Assembly: GCF_007655135.1 (NCBI RefSeq)
Contig: NC_045130.1
Span: 9,672,001-9,736,000, forward strand
Reading direction: 5' to 3'
Length of the DNA: 64,000 nt
Origin: Punica granatum
Lineage: Eukaryota; Streptophyta; Magnoliopsida; Myrtales; Lythraceae
In this document: piece after piece, positions 55,196 to 64,000 of the stretch
Position numbering within the stretch: position 1 is the first letter of the stretch
How the letters are laid out: each line of letters begins with the position of its first letter
Position numbers and translations under genes: made by a program
The notes under the pieces: model-generated
What the model was told of the DNA's origin: nothing
Databases searched by the model: none
Seen by the model: the letters and a program-made list of their open reading frames with translations, nothing else

Positions 55196-56006
55196 GCAAG
55201 TTCATCCCTGAAATAAATTATGTGTACTAATTGGTTTGGACGTGGCAAACGTTAGGACGAATTGGTCCTTCTGTTTGAAAATATGAGAGGTACCTGACGG
55301 AACCATCCTGTAGAAGCCGTTAATGTGCACCGTTGGTCCTTCCTGATGTTTGTAGGCTTCCTCCCGCCCAAATTGCCCCAAATTGCTCCTTCCTTCAAAA
55401 TTCGATCGAATAATCCTAATTGAGAGTGTCGCCCGTGATTTTTAGGGAGGAGAAGGGGAATAACCCCGAGAGGATCCGGGCGTCCAGCGGCTGCAGCTGC
55501 GGCTATTGCTGTTGATTCGCGTTGCACATGGCTTCCAGATCAGTATTGATTGTTGTTTCTGCTGTCTTTGGTTGTTCATTTGGGGTAATTATTGTTCATC
55601 ACGATGCATAGCTACTGCTCGACAATATGCTCGACAAGTGCTCGACAAAATGCAAGTGCTCAGCTGATTCTGATTTCCCTCAACTTCCGTCCTTGCCCTC
55701 ACCTCAATTCAGTCACCCTCAGCTCACCATCGACAGATCACCCCATTCATGCCCATTTGGCTTCCGAAAAAATAAAACCAAAGCTACTCCAGTCAGTGAA
55801 GAACCCTATTTTCGCTTGTAATTGCGATATCAGTTTGCCACTCTCGTTCATTTCGTGTCAGTTTGCCAGTCTCGTTCATTTTCACCCCGTTTTGTTTGCG
55901 ATGGAGTGAATGTGACGGAAGTGTTAGGGGCTGTATATGGAGAGGTTATGATGATTCAAAAGTCAAGACACATCTAAAACTTGTTTTTATTCCTTTGCTT
56001 GATTGA
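55196..56006. other. Spacer between the Hsp70 fragment and the LecRK duplication block
   Basis: Mixed composition, with no recognised gene. A 105-residue plus-strand frame at 55592-55909 lacks any domain. Confidence 0.4.
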
Positions 56007-57051
56007 ATTATGCCTGGAAGTGAGTATCTACCGAGCATGGATCAGTTAACAGGCAGATCCAATGGTTGAAGAGGGGGGATCAAAATTAATTTTGTTTTAT
56101 TTTTAATATAATTCTAGATCGCTAATCAACTAAATAATGAAGAGGAGATCTCATCAACGGTCAACCATCATCCAATTGATGGAAAGACTAGCTTTTCCAG
56201 AATCAGCAAATAAAATATCACGTTATTAAATAAATTTGATACATCTTTCTTTTTCTTTTTTCAGGAGAAAGGATTTCTTGAATTCTTTATATATATTATC
56301 TGAAAAATTATTTGGGGCACGGTAACATTTTAGTTATTCGCTTGAGATATTATAAAATAATTATCAAATATTGAAAATTGATTCCCATTCTCTAGGCAAT
56401 GAATGAAACAGAAATAAATGAAATCGAACTCCGATTCTTTATTAAATAAAACAAATGGAAAAAGTTTTCATTTCATTCCCAATTTTATCCTATTTCACCT
56501 CATTTTGATTCCGCTCCCTTTCCACTTCCATGCCTCAAACCAAACATGTAATTTTCTTGTAGATGCCAGTTCCACGTTATTCTTGGAGAGGATGGCATTT
56601 GTGGGCTGGGCTAGAGGCCCAAAGTGAAAGAGAGCTTGGAGCGGGCTTGGAGGCCTCGATTACCATAAATCTCTCAAATTTTGACTTAATTATCGGAGAG
56701 AAAAACTGAGAACGTATATCAGTGTCTTCCATTCACAGCAATTTTGAATGAATGTTTTGGGTACAAGGATACTATTTCCTAAAATGATAATTACGGAGAA
56801 ATTTTTGGTAATGTTGCTTTGTTCTAATTAATTAACTAGACATGGGAAGTGATTACTAAGTGGTTTATGATCACTTATATGAGGTATCCCGTGCACTCCA
56901 AATTAACCGATCGAATTGGCAATGTTTCCACTTCTTTCCCAGTTGAATTCATACCCTGTCTGCTATCACGTTGCCTGGTAAAATGCACTCCGACAAATCA
57001 AAGTCTCACCATCTTTCATGTACAAAGATGGAATAAACAGACAAATTTCTC

Positions 57052-59453
57052 TTACCGACCGCCGTAGAAATCCAACGAGGAGGAAGAAGCTGTAGCACCA
57101 GATTGTGAACTAAACTGTGACGATGAGAACGTTTGGTTGCTAATGCTGGTTGTCGATGAACGCCGGTGTTGGTCTCCTTCAGGATTCTCCAGTGCAGGAA
57201 AGTATGTCGCTAATCCTGCAGGACCTTCTGCCGGGAGGACGGGCAGCGGACTATTGAATTCCAGCACGTGCAACGCTTGCTTTGCAGAAGGCCGGCGCCT
57301 AGCGTCTGTTAAAGTGCAGGACAAGCCGATGATTAACAGTCTCTCTATCTCTGGCTCGTTGAAATCACTGCCCAGCCTTGGGTCTGCGGCCTTTAGGATC
57401 TCCCCCTTTTCCTGAAGCTTCCACACCCACCCGACCAAAACTACTTGATCCTCGGGCAGGCTCGAGTCCACTGGTCTCCTCCCGCAGGCTATTTCCAGGC
57501 ATACCACTCCAAAGCTGTATATATCCGATTCCTTGGTGGCCCTGAATGTCTGGGCACATTCCGGGGCCATGTACCCCATTGTCCCTGCCAGAACTGTGGT
57601 CTGGGCCCCTTTTGCGTGATCTACCAATCTTGCTAGCCCGAAATCCCCAAGCTTTGTATTGTAGTCAGAATCGAGCATAATGTTGCTCGACTTTATGTCC
57701 CTGTGGACCACGCACTGCTCCCACTCCTCGTGCAGGTATAGCAGCGCCGAGGCCAAACCTTGTGCAATCTTGTACCGGATATTCCCGGGGAGGAAGCTTC
57801 TTCCCTTGAACAGATGGAAATCCAAGCTCCCGTTCGGCATGAACTCATAAACAAGAAGTAGCTCCTTCCTCTCGTGGCACCATCCGATGAGCTGCACCAG
57901 ATTCCGGTGCCTGAGACGGCTAATGATCTTTATCTCCGAAGCATACTCCTTAACCCCCTGCTTGGATTTGCTGGATATCCTCTTCACTGCAACATACAAA
58001 CTTGTACTTTGCAAGAATCCTTTATAAACTCCGCCAAACCCGCCCTCACCCAGCTTCTCCTCAGCCTTGAAGTTGCTCGTCGCATTGGCCAATTCAGAGT
58101 ACAAAAACTTCTTGGGCCCCGATGATTCCATCTGTAATTCACCACTCATGTACTGAAGGATCTCATCCTCTTCTGCTTCATCCCCATTTCTCTTCCGGCA
58201 CCAACAAAACCAGACTAATCCCATTAACGCAGTCACCAAGATTAACCCGCCGATGCTCAGGCCCACTGCGAGGCCTACTTTACTGCCCCGCTGTGACGAT
58301 GGCGGCGTCACTGTCCTGTTAATTTCTAAATTCGAACTAAAGTTCCATGCCGTAACAATATGAGCAGCGGAAGCGTTTCCAGTTGATCCAGAGAACCCGA
58401 AAATGACTTGCTCGGGTAGCCAAAGCCTCAAGTCAAACACATGGCTGAGATACTGAAGGACTCGTGTGGCATTTCGATAACCAGTGAATACGACACTCAA
58501 GTTTTTTGACACAGAATCATAATTAATCCATGCTTCGTTCGTCTTCCCGCCAGTTACATTACTCAGCCAAGAGATATTTGTCACTGACACCACGGAATCA
58601 ATGTCTATCCCAGCATGTGTACCCGGAGGGTCCCAATGATTTTTGTAAACGTCGAACTCCACCGCGACAAATGGATTACTGCTCGAGTTCTGGAACAGCT
58701 CCCTACTGGTGAGGCCCAGAGTGCCACCTTTCAATTGGAAGACAATAAATTCATTTCAACGGAAGATTACTATGGAAAACATGAAAGAGCACGCCGAGTG
58801 GCAATTACTTCATGGCTTACGTATGTCTTCTCCAGCATTTCTGACAAATCGAAAATTAGTCTTTCAAGTGCAGAAAATCCATGTTAGGAGGCTTTACCTT
58901 GATGGACCGACCCGGTTCGATTGGATTAAGCGGGGCCTAATTGGTCTTCCGAATACCGAAGTTTACACCAAAAAAAAAAAATTTATCTTCTAAGTGTTTC
59001 AACTATATCCCGATGCCATAGAACTTCTTTCTCTGAAAATGAATCTTTCGGGAGTAAATTATGAGAAGTAGAGGCTAAAGCAAATGCTTTTCATCATAAC
59101 GCACCTTTGGTTAGATTATCGGGGATCCTGGAACCGACCGGGGCAAGGAAGAAGGCAAGGCCGTCTCCAAAGGCAGTGCGGTTATTAGAGTCAATTATGA
59201 AGGAGAAGTACGTCTCGAAGTCGGTGAGGTTTCCGGTGGACTTGTCCCAGAGCTGCATAGGCTTGGAACTGGTGGCCCGCCCAATATTGGCCCTGTTGTT
59301 CGCAGTGAGCTGGATGGCTCCTTCACCATTGACGTAGGCCCTCTCATAGGTGATGTTCGGGTCGGCGCTATTAAAGACCGTGTAGTTGAAGGACAGAGCT
59401 TCCGAGATCGGGGCAGCGGCCACAGAGAAGAGGAAGAAGAGAGTGAGCATCAT
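57052..59453 (-). CDS. L-type lectin-domain receptor kinase, clade IX-like, two-exon copy 2
   Basis: Exons 59105-59453 and 57052-58727 join in phase (AAA G|GT GGC) to 674 residues. Signal peptide 1-19 (LTLFFLFSVAAAPISEA), lectin domain about 20-250 with LAFFLAPVGSRIP, VAVEFDVYKNHWDPPGTH and EQVIFGFSGSTG; membrane segment about 266-293; RD kinase with GEGGFGGV (343-350), catalytic Lys365, HRD 458-460, DFG 478-480, GTMGYMAPE; Ser-rich tail. Compared with copy 1 it keeps Trp289 and the original C-terminus, but the upstream ATG of copy 1 is ATC here, so translation should start at the Met-Met pair at 59453. The intron is unusual for LecRKs, which are mostly intronless. The promoter comes from arm 2 of the inverted duplication and matches that of the CYSTM gene. 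Confidence 0.88.
58867..58981 (+). mobile_element. SINE 3' half in the intron of LecRK copy 2
   Basis: GCAGAAAATCCATG, GACCGACCCGGTTCGATT, GGTCTTCCGAATACC and twelve A; antisense to the gene, orthologous in position to the element at 36185-36297. Confidence 0.65.
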
Positions 59454-60007
59454 CGAGAATTGCGGGGGACGGTGAGAAGGGACAGAGATGGATTGAGTGT
59501 AATGTTTTGCTGTATATACATGAGATCGAGAGAGAGAGAGAGGGATACATTGTATGAGGTTTGGTCCTATCTGTCCGTTTGCAGATAATATTAATAAGAA
59601 CAAGTTGCCGTCGCGGAGACCAAAAGCCAGCCTTTTCCTTTGTCGTTATACTTCCTCCACTTGTCAATATATTATGCCATCCCATCCCGTGACATTTATT
59701 GGCAATTGATGGAAAGGAAATAATAAATTTAGTTTAGTCACGTTTTTCCAGTCAAAATGTTCAATTTATCAAGGTTGAGGAAAACGTTTATTTTTAGTTG
59801 GATAATAGCAAGGGTTCCCCCTCCTCCAAGGACGCCGATCACTAACTCGGGCGCAAGGAAGTAGTTCGAGTCTTTCGTGCATCATCTCATGGTTGCTATA
59901 TAAGATAGCGGCTTTCCCATGATCCTCGAGAAGTTAGAATAAGTGAATATTCACGGAAGGAACATGCATTAAAATATTTCGATAATTGTACTACCTTGCG
60001 GTAGACT

Positions 60008-60285
60008 TGTTCCGTTTGATTTTACAATTAGATTTTAAAATTTAATTATAACTTTAATTATATTCACTACACAACAAAAATTAACGTTTAAAAGTTAAAA
60101 ATGTGAATCCATACATAAATTCACATACAATTCTATTATACTCAATTCAATTTTTAATATTAAATTCTCTCAATTATTCATTATTTTTTCATTTATTTTT
60201 TTTATCATAATTCAACAATACAATCATTACAATCCAGTTATAATTAAAACTCAACTCAACTCTAAAATCAAAAATACTGTACGCA
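60008..60285 (-). mobile_element. AT-rich MITE-like element, copy 5, in arm 2
   Basis: GTTCCGTTTGATTTTACAAT at one end and CTAAAATCAAAAATACTG at the other, with AAACTCAACTCAACTC and TTCAACAATACAATCATTAC inside. Arm 1 has different sequence of about 120 bp at this point. Confidence 0.55.
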
Positions 60286-60588
60286 ACTAATAAATTAAAA
60301 AGTGGGGTTCTTCCGTTTCCCATACAGCTGGTCAATATTGGAGATTGAACAAAAAGGGACAAAATTTACTAAAACCCAAATCCAAAATGTGTCTGGTCCA
60401 TTTCGCAGGCTCAAAAGGAAACTATGAGTATAATATTATTCCTTTGTTCTTTTTTTTTTTTCTTTTGGAAAGTCTTTATTTTATTCCTCGGCTGCCTTTC
60501 AAATTCAGACGATACCTTTTTCTCTGTCGTTTCATGTTTATAATAATTTTTGTTTAGGTAATTTCATCTAGACCTTACCTAATATTTC

Positions 60589-60778
60589 TATTGAGAGATA
60601 TTCCCGATATGTTTACTTTCTTCTAGATATATCAAGCTATTGTAATCTTTCAGTTTAGATCTTCCAGTTTAGGATTGAGATAGTTTCTTTCTTCCTTTCG
60701 TCAGTGTATCAACCTTGTATATGTAATCCTAGAACTCAATAAGCAGCAAGTCTTCATCCTCAATCTCATATCTTAAGA
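60589..60778 (+). repeat. Left LTR of copia2
   Basis: TATTGAGAGATATTC to CATATCTTAAGA, 190 bp. Termini are TA...GA instead of TG...CA. Confidence 0.88.
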
Positions 60779-60790
60779 TGGTATCAGAGC
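60779..60790 (+). other. Primer binding site of copia2
   Basis: TGGTATCAGAGC, complementary to the 3' end of initiator tRNA-Met, directly abutting the LTR. Confidence 0.88.
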
Positions 60791-60835
60791 AAGGTTTTCT
60801 TGGAACCTTTAAGACTCGAAAACTGATAAGGAGAG

Positions 60836-62535
60836 ATGACGAAGAGAGAAGGCAAGGTTGAAAGCTCCGGGAAAGGGATGCAAGACTCGGCAGTGTATAA
60901 GATTGGAAGCTCGGATTCCACTGGGGTGCAAATTACCTCGTGTCTGCTCAATGGAGAGAATTATTTGACATGGTCGAGGGCAATGACGATTGCATTGACA
61001 GCAAAGAGGAAATTAGGATTTGTGGATGGCAAGATACCGAAGCCATCACCAAGTGACTCGAACCTAGAAAGCTGGGAGATGTGTAACTCCCTTGTTTTGG
61101 CTTGGATTTTCAATGGATTAGAGAGGGAGCTTCAACCGAGCGCGGCTTATGCAACCGAAGCAAAGATGCTTTGGGATGATCTCAAAGAGAGGTATTTTCA
61201 AGGCAACGAAACGAGAATATATCAACTGAAGTATGACATCTCCTTGTATTGATAGGGATGAAAGACAGTACAAAGGTATTATTCGGGAATCAAGACGCTG
61301 TGGGATGAGCTCGAGACTTACCTCGAGTTGCCGGGATGTTCTTGTGAGGCTGCCACACGGTATGTTGCACAAAAAGAGAAGGAAAAGGTATATCAGTTCT
61401 TGATGGGTTTGGATGATTAATTTCAAGGTGTACGATCCGATATTCTCGGGACCGTCCCTCTGCCAACACTCAGTAGGATATACTAGATGGTTTCGGAGGA
61501 AGAAAATTAGCTTGCAGTCACTCGTTCCCGAGAAGTGGTGCGCACACCAAAGGGAGGAATTGAGCTTGGAGCGTTTGCTGTCAAGGGGGCAAGTGAAAAC
61601 CGGCAGGGACAACGTTGGACAGCAGAAGGCAAACCGATTTGTGACCATTGCGGTCAATCTGGCCATTTCAAGAATTCATGTCGGGCACTCCACGATCCAC
61701 CTACAGAAGGAAGCAACAAAAATAAAGGGAAGAAACTGATTGGATAGGGGAAGCAGGGAACATATGGAGAGTGGAAGACATCTGGACAGAATGCAGGACA
61801 ACCATGGAGCATAATCATGGGCTAACGGCTAGTTCAAGCTCACAACTTGAAGATGCAAGTAGATATAGACGTTTGATTGGTCGTTTAATCTATCTAACCA
61901 TTACCAGACCGGATTTATGTTATTCGGTGCATGTATTAGCACAATTCATGCAGGATCCTTGTCAACCACATTGGGATGCTGCTATGAGAGTGGTGCACTA
62001 TCTGAAGCAGTCACCGAGACATGAAATTTTCATACAACCCGACTCTTTAGATCTTGTGGCTTATTGCGATTTAGATTGGGCAGGCTGTTCGACAACGAGG
62101 CAATCAGTCACAGGATATTTTATCACACTTGGTGGATCACCGGTATCCTGGAAGACCAAGAAGCAGACTACAGTTTCTCGTTCGTCTGCCAAGGCGGAGT
62201 ATAGGGCTATGGCTGCTACTGTGAGTGAGATAATTTGGCTATGCAGCTTATTGAGATCCCTTGGTGTTCAGAGTACTCGCCCTACACGTTTATTCTGTGA
62301 TAATCAGGCTGCTCTACATATTGCAGCCAATCCCGTGTTTCACGAAAGGACTAAACACATAGAGATAAATTGTCATTTTTGTTCGTGAATACATTCAATT
62401 TCGAGTCATTGCCACTGCACATGTTCCAACCAGGCTTGTGGATATATTTACAAAGGTTTTGGGTCGAGATTGGTTTACATTTCTCCTCAGCAAGTTGGGC
62501 ATTCGTCAGACTCATGCTCCAATTTGAGGGGGGAG
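60836..62535 (+). pseudogene. copia2 gag and RNase H remnants
   Basis: The gag start at 60836 reads MTKREGKVESSGKGMQD, then LNGENYLTWSRAMTIAL and LKERYFQGNETRIYQLKYD before a stop at 61250. Frame changes follow; a zinc knuckle CDHCGQSGHFKNSC is found at about 61634-61680. Protease, integrase and most of the reverse transcriptase are missing. After a junction near 61750-61850 the 3' end of pol is readable: YRRLIGRLIYLTITRPDLCY, YCDLDWAGCSTTRQSVTGYF, AKAEYRAMAA and FHERTKHIEINCHF, then a one-base shift near 62380. Confidence 0.85.
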
Positions 62536-62727
62536 TATTCAGAGATATTCTCGATATGTTTTCTTTCTTCTAGATATATCAAGCTATTGTAATCTTTCAG
62601 TTTAGATCTTTCAGTTTAGGATTGAGATAGTTTCTTTCTTCCTTTCGTCAGTGTATCAACCTTGTATATATGTAACTCTAGAACTCAACAACTAGCAAGT
62701 CTCCATCCTCAATCTCATATATTAAGA
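62536..62727 (+). repeat. Right LTR of copia2
   Basis: TATTCAGAGATATTC to CATATATTAAGA, 192 bp, close to the left LTR. Confidence 0.88.
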
Positions 62728-64000
62728 ATTTCCACCTTTTTGGGGGAATTCTGAGTTCATTCAACATTAGTTGGACCATGTAACATGAGGAGTACTTATG
62801 CGAAAGACATCCATCAACCAGCACTACATCCTTTGGTCGGTTGCGCAACTTGCTAGATCATAATCCTCTCCATTCGTACCCAACCAGCTCAACCTTTGCC
62901 GGCCGAGCGCATATGACCAAATGCCCTAGAAAGACGTAGAATTTTGCTTGAACTAGGATTTAATCGATCATCTAAGATCATTCGCAATCTGGAATGGTAC
63001 CTTTGCCGTCCATGCTTTTGGTAACGGACGGCACAGAAGCTGAATATCGTCCTGATTACATGTATACCATGACTATATTGCACATGATGATTGCAGGCAT
63101 CATAACTTTGCTCCTATAAGAAAACGGTGAGGTTAATGAGGCGGACCCACCACGATCGATTTGTCTGAAGTGATCCTTCGGAGGGATCAGACAGTATAGG
63201 GCCCTGAGGCATATAGGAAAAGTATCAGCTCAGGGCGCTCATGGCACATATTATTATTTCTTAGAGACCCAGAGAGTCGGTTCGGTCTTAGCAATCCCAA
63301 CATGACAATGAACCGAACAAGACAAAGGTCAGTAAGGGACGCTCATGGACGAGCAATCCATAGGAAGCAGCAGAACTGGAATTGCGAGAACAGCACTAGT
63401 GTTTTTTCTAAGTTATCCATCAAATAAATAAGGATACCAGTGCATTAGACCAGAGATCACATATGGAGTCTATGTTAGTCAACATGTTCGGTTTTGAGAG
63501 AATTTTTCTGGATTGCAGTCATCTAATGGCCTAATTCACCCTTCCTTAATACATGATGGGCCGTCCACTACCCGTGCACCCAACTCATCATCACCGGTCC
63601 CTTCAATTCCTCTAATCTGCCCAATGCAACCCAAATAATTGCCAGCATCCCCTCTGTGTCCCGTTCATCCTCTTCTCCTCCTGACCACAATGCGTGCACC
63701 TACCTGATTCCTCTTTACAACTTACCTCGCAAACCCAACTCGACTCATCTATTTCCGATTATCACATGATTACATGAGCTAAATTCGATATATTTACACT
63801 CTAGCTTTTATTAAGTATTTCAGTAGATATACCTACCTGTTTTTCTAGCCTTATGTGTCCACCAGCAACTTCGGAGGGGAGGGATGGCCGCCAACAATTC
63901 TCCCTCCAGCTCCTACCCCCTTCAGATTTTTTAATTTCCATTTTATTTTAGTAAATTTGATAGTTTGAAAATTAATTTGTATTTAAATAGAATGTTACAT

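Larger units (their letters stand above)
56007..59500. repeat. Segmental duplication block, copy 2
   Basis: Starts at ATGCCTGGAAGTGAGTATCT like 31076 and follows copy 1 through the LecRK 3' flank (56100-57050), gene and intron, ending in the 5' UTR near GGATTGAGTGTAATGTTT (about 59490-59510). Beyond this point copy 1 and copy 2 are unrelated. Confidence 0.82.
60589..62727 (+). mobile_element. Short non-autonomous Copia derivative (copia2)
   Basis: LTRs of 190 and 192 bp at 60589-60778 and 62536-62727, a perfect 5-bp target duplication ATTTC (60584-60588, 62728-62732), a primer binding site directly after the left LTR and a G-rich polypurine tract (GAGGGGGGAG) before the right LTR. Arm 1 (51250-51265) shows the unoccupied site. 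The internal region is only 1.76 kb. Confidence 0.92.
59525..64000. repeat. Inverted duplication, arm 2 (continues past the window)
   Basis: Reverse complement of 49637-52700. Private insertions: a MITE-like element (about 60008-60285) and the copia2 element (60589-62727). From 62733 to 64000 it follows arm 1 without further large gaps except for lacking the arm-1 SINE. No gene lies in 62728-64000. Confidence 0.85.

Noticed and set aside
55252..55909. Open frames of 91 (minus) and 105 (plus) codons after the Hsp70 exon fragment
   Set aside because: Low-complexity Ala run in the first, no domain in the second; neither resembles Hsp70.
61118..61666. Minus-strand 182-codon frame
   Set aside because: Antisense to the copia2 gag remnant.
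49637..64000. The large inverted repeat as terminal inverted repeats of a giant DNA transposon
   Set aside because: No transposase is found between the arms, the arms contain ordinary promoter-type sequence, and the outer ends are not in view, so segmental inversion-duplication is the simpler reading.
1..64000. CRISPR arrays, operons, rRNA or complete tRNA genes
   Set aside because: None were seen. The only tRNA-like sequences are Pol III boxes in SINEs, and the tandem repeats present are microsatellites or two-copy duplications.

Overview
The window is nuclear DNA of a flowering plant, probably a eudicot: GT-AG introns, L-type lectin receptor kinases, plant basic secretory proteins, an F-box/DUF295 gene, a CYSTM peptide gene, Copia retrotransposons, tRNA-derived SINEs and AT-rich MITE-like repeats. 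No species can be fixed from the sequence alone.

Layout. 1-0.2 kb: last exon of a HEN4-like KH-domain gene. 0.8-7.7 kb: three minus-strand basic secretory protein (BSP, plant M-like peptidase) genes; the first two are a 2.4-kb tandem duplication and the third has an altered zinc motif (HExxR) and a C-terminal membrane segment. 9.3-11.7 kb: an intact five-exon twin-CX9C (CHCH) mitochondrial protein gene. 14.3-16.9 kb: an intact four-exon class I glutamine amidotransferase of the gamma-glutamyl peptidase type. 17.7-19.7 kb: a broken F-box/DUF295 gene.

20-36.8 kb and 57-59.5 kb form a lectin receptor kinase (LecRK, clade IX-like) birth-and-death cluster: one intact single-exon gene (28.6 kb), one apparently intact two-exon gene (57.1-59.5 kb), its nonsense-mutated twin (34.3-36.8 kb), and several pseudogenes or fragments (20.0, 23.3, 24.6, 27.3 and 32.0 kb). 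36.8-44.5 kb is an AT-rich gene desert. 44.5-49.0 kb is a decayed Copia element.

49.6-64 kb is dominated by a large inverted duplication (arm 1 about 49.6-52.7 kb, arm 2 about 59.5-64 kb, running off the window). Between the arms lie a CYSTM gene, a promoter-plus-first-exon fragment of mitochondrial Hsp70, and the second LecRK copy. The inner ends of both arms are upstream regions: the same promoter-like block precedes the CYSTM gene on the plus strand and the LecRK gene on the minus strand, which suggests promoter capture by rearrangement. The arms carry private insertions (a SINE with a perfect 17-bp target duplication, a 0.5-kb insertion, a MITE, a small Copia derivative with a 5-bp target duplication) and each arm shows the empty site for the other's insertions.

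The intact genes suggest apoplastic or cell-surface defence (BSP, LecRK), glutathione or thiol metabolism (GGP-like), mitochondrial intermembrane-space function (CHCH) and stress peptides (CYSTM), but they are neighbours rather than a pathway. I see no CRISPR, operon or prokaryotic-style system.
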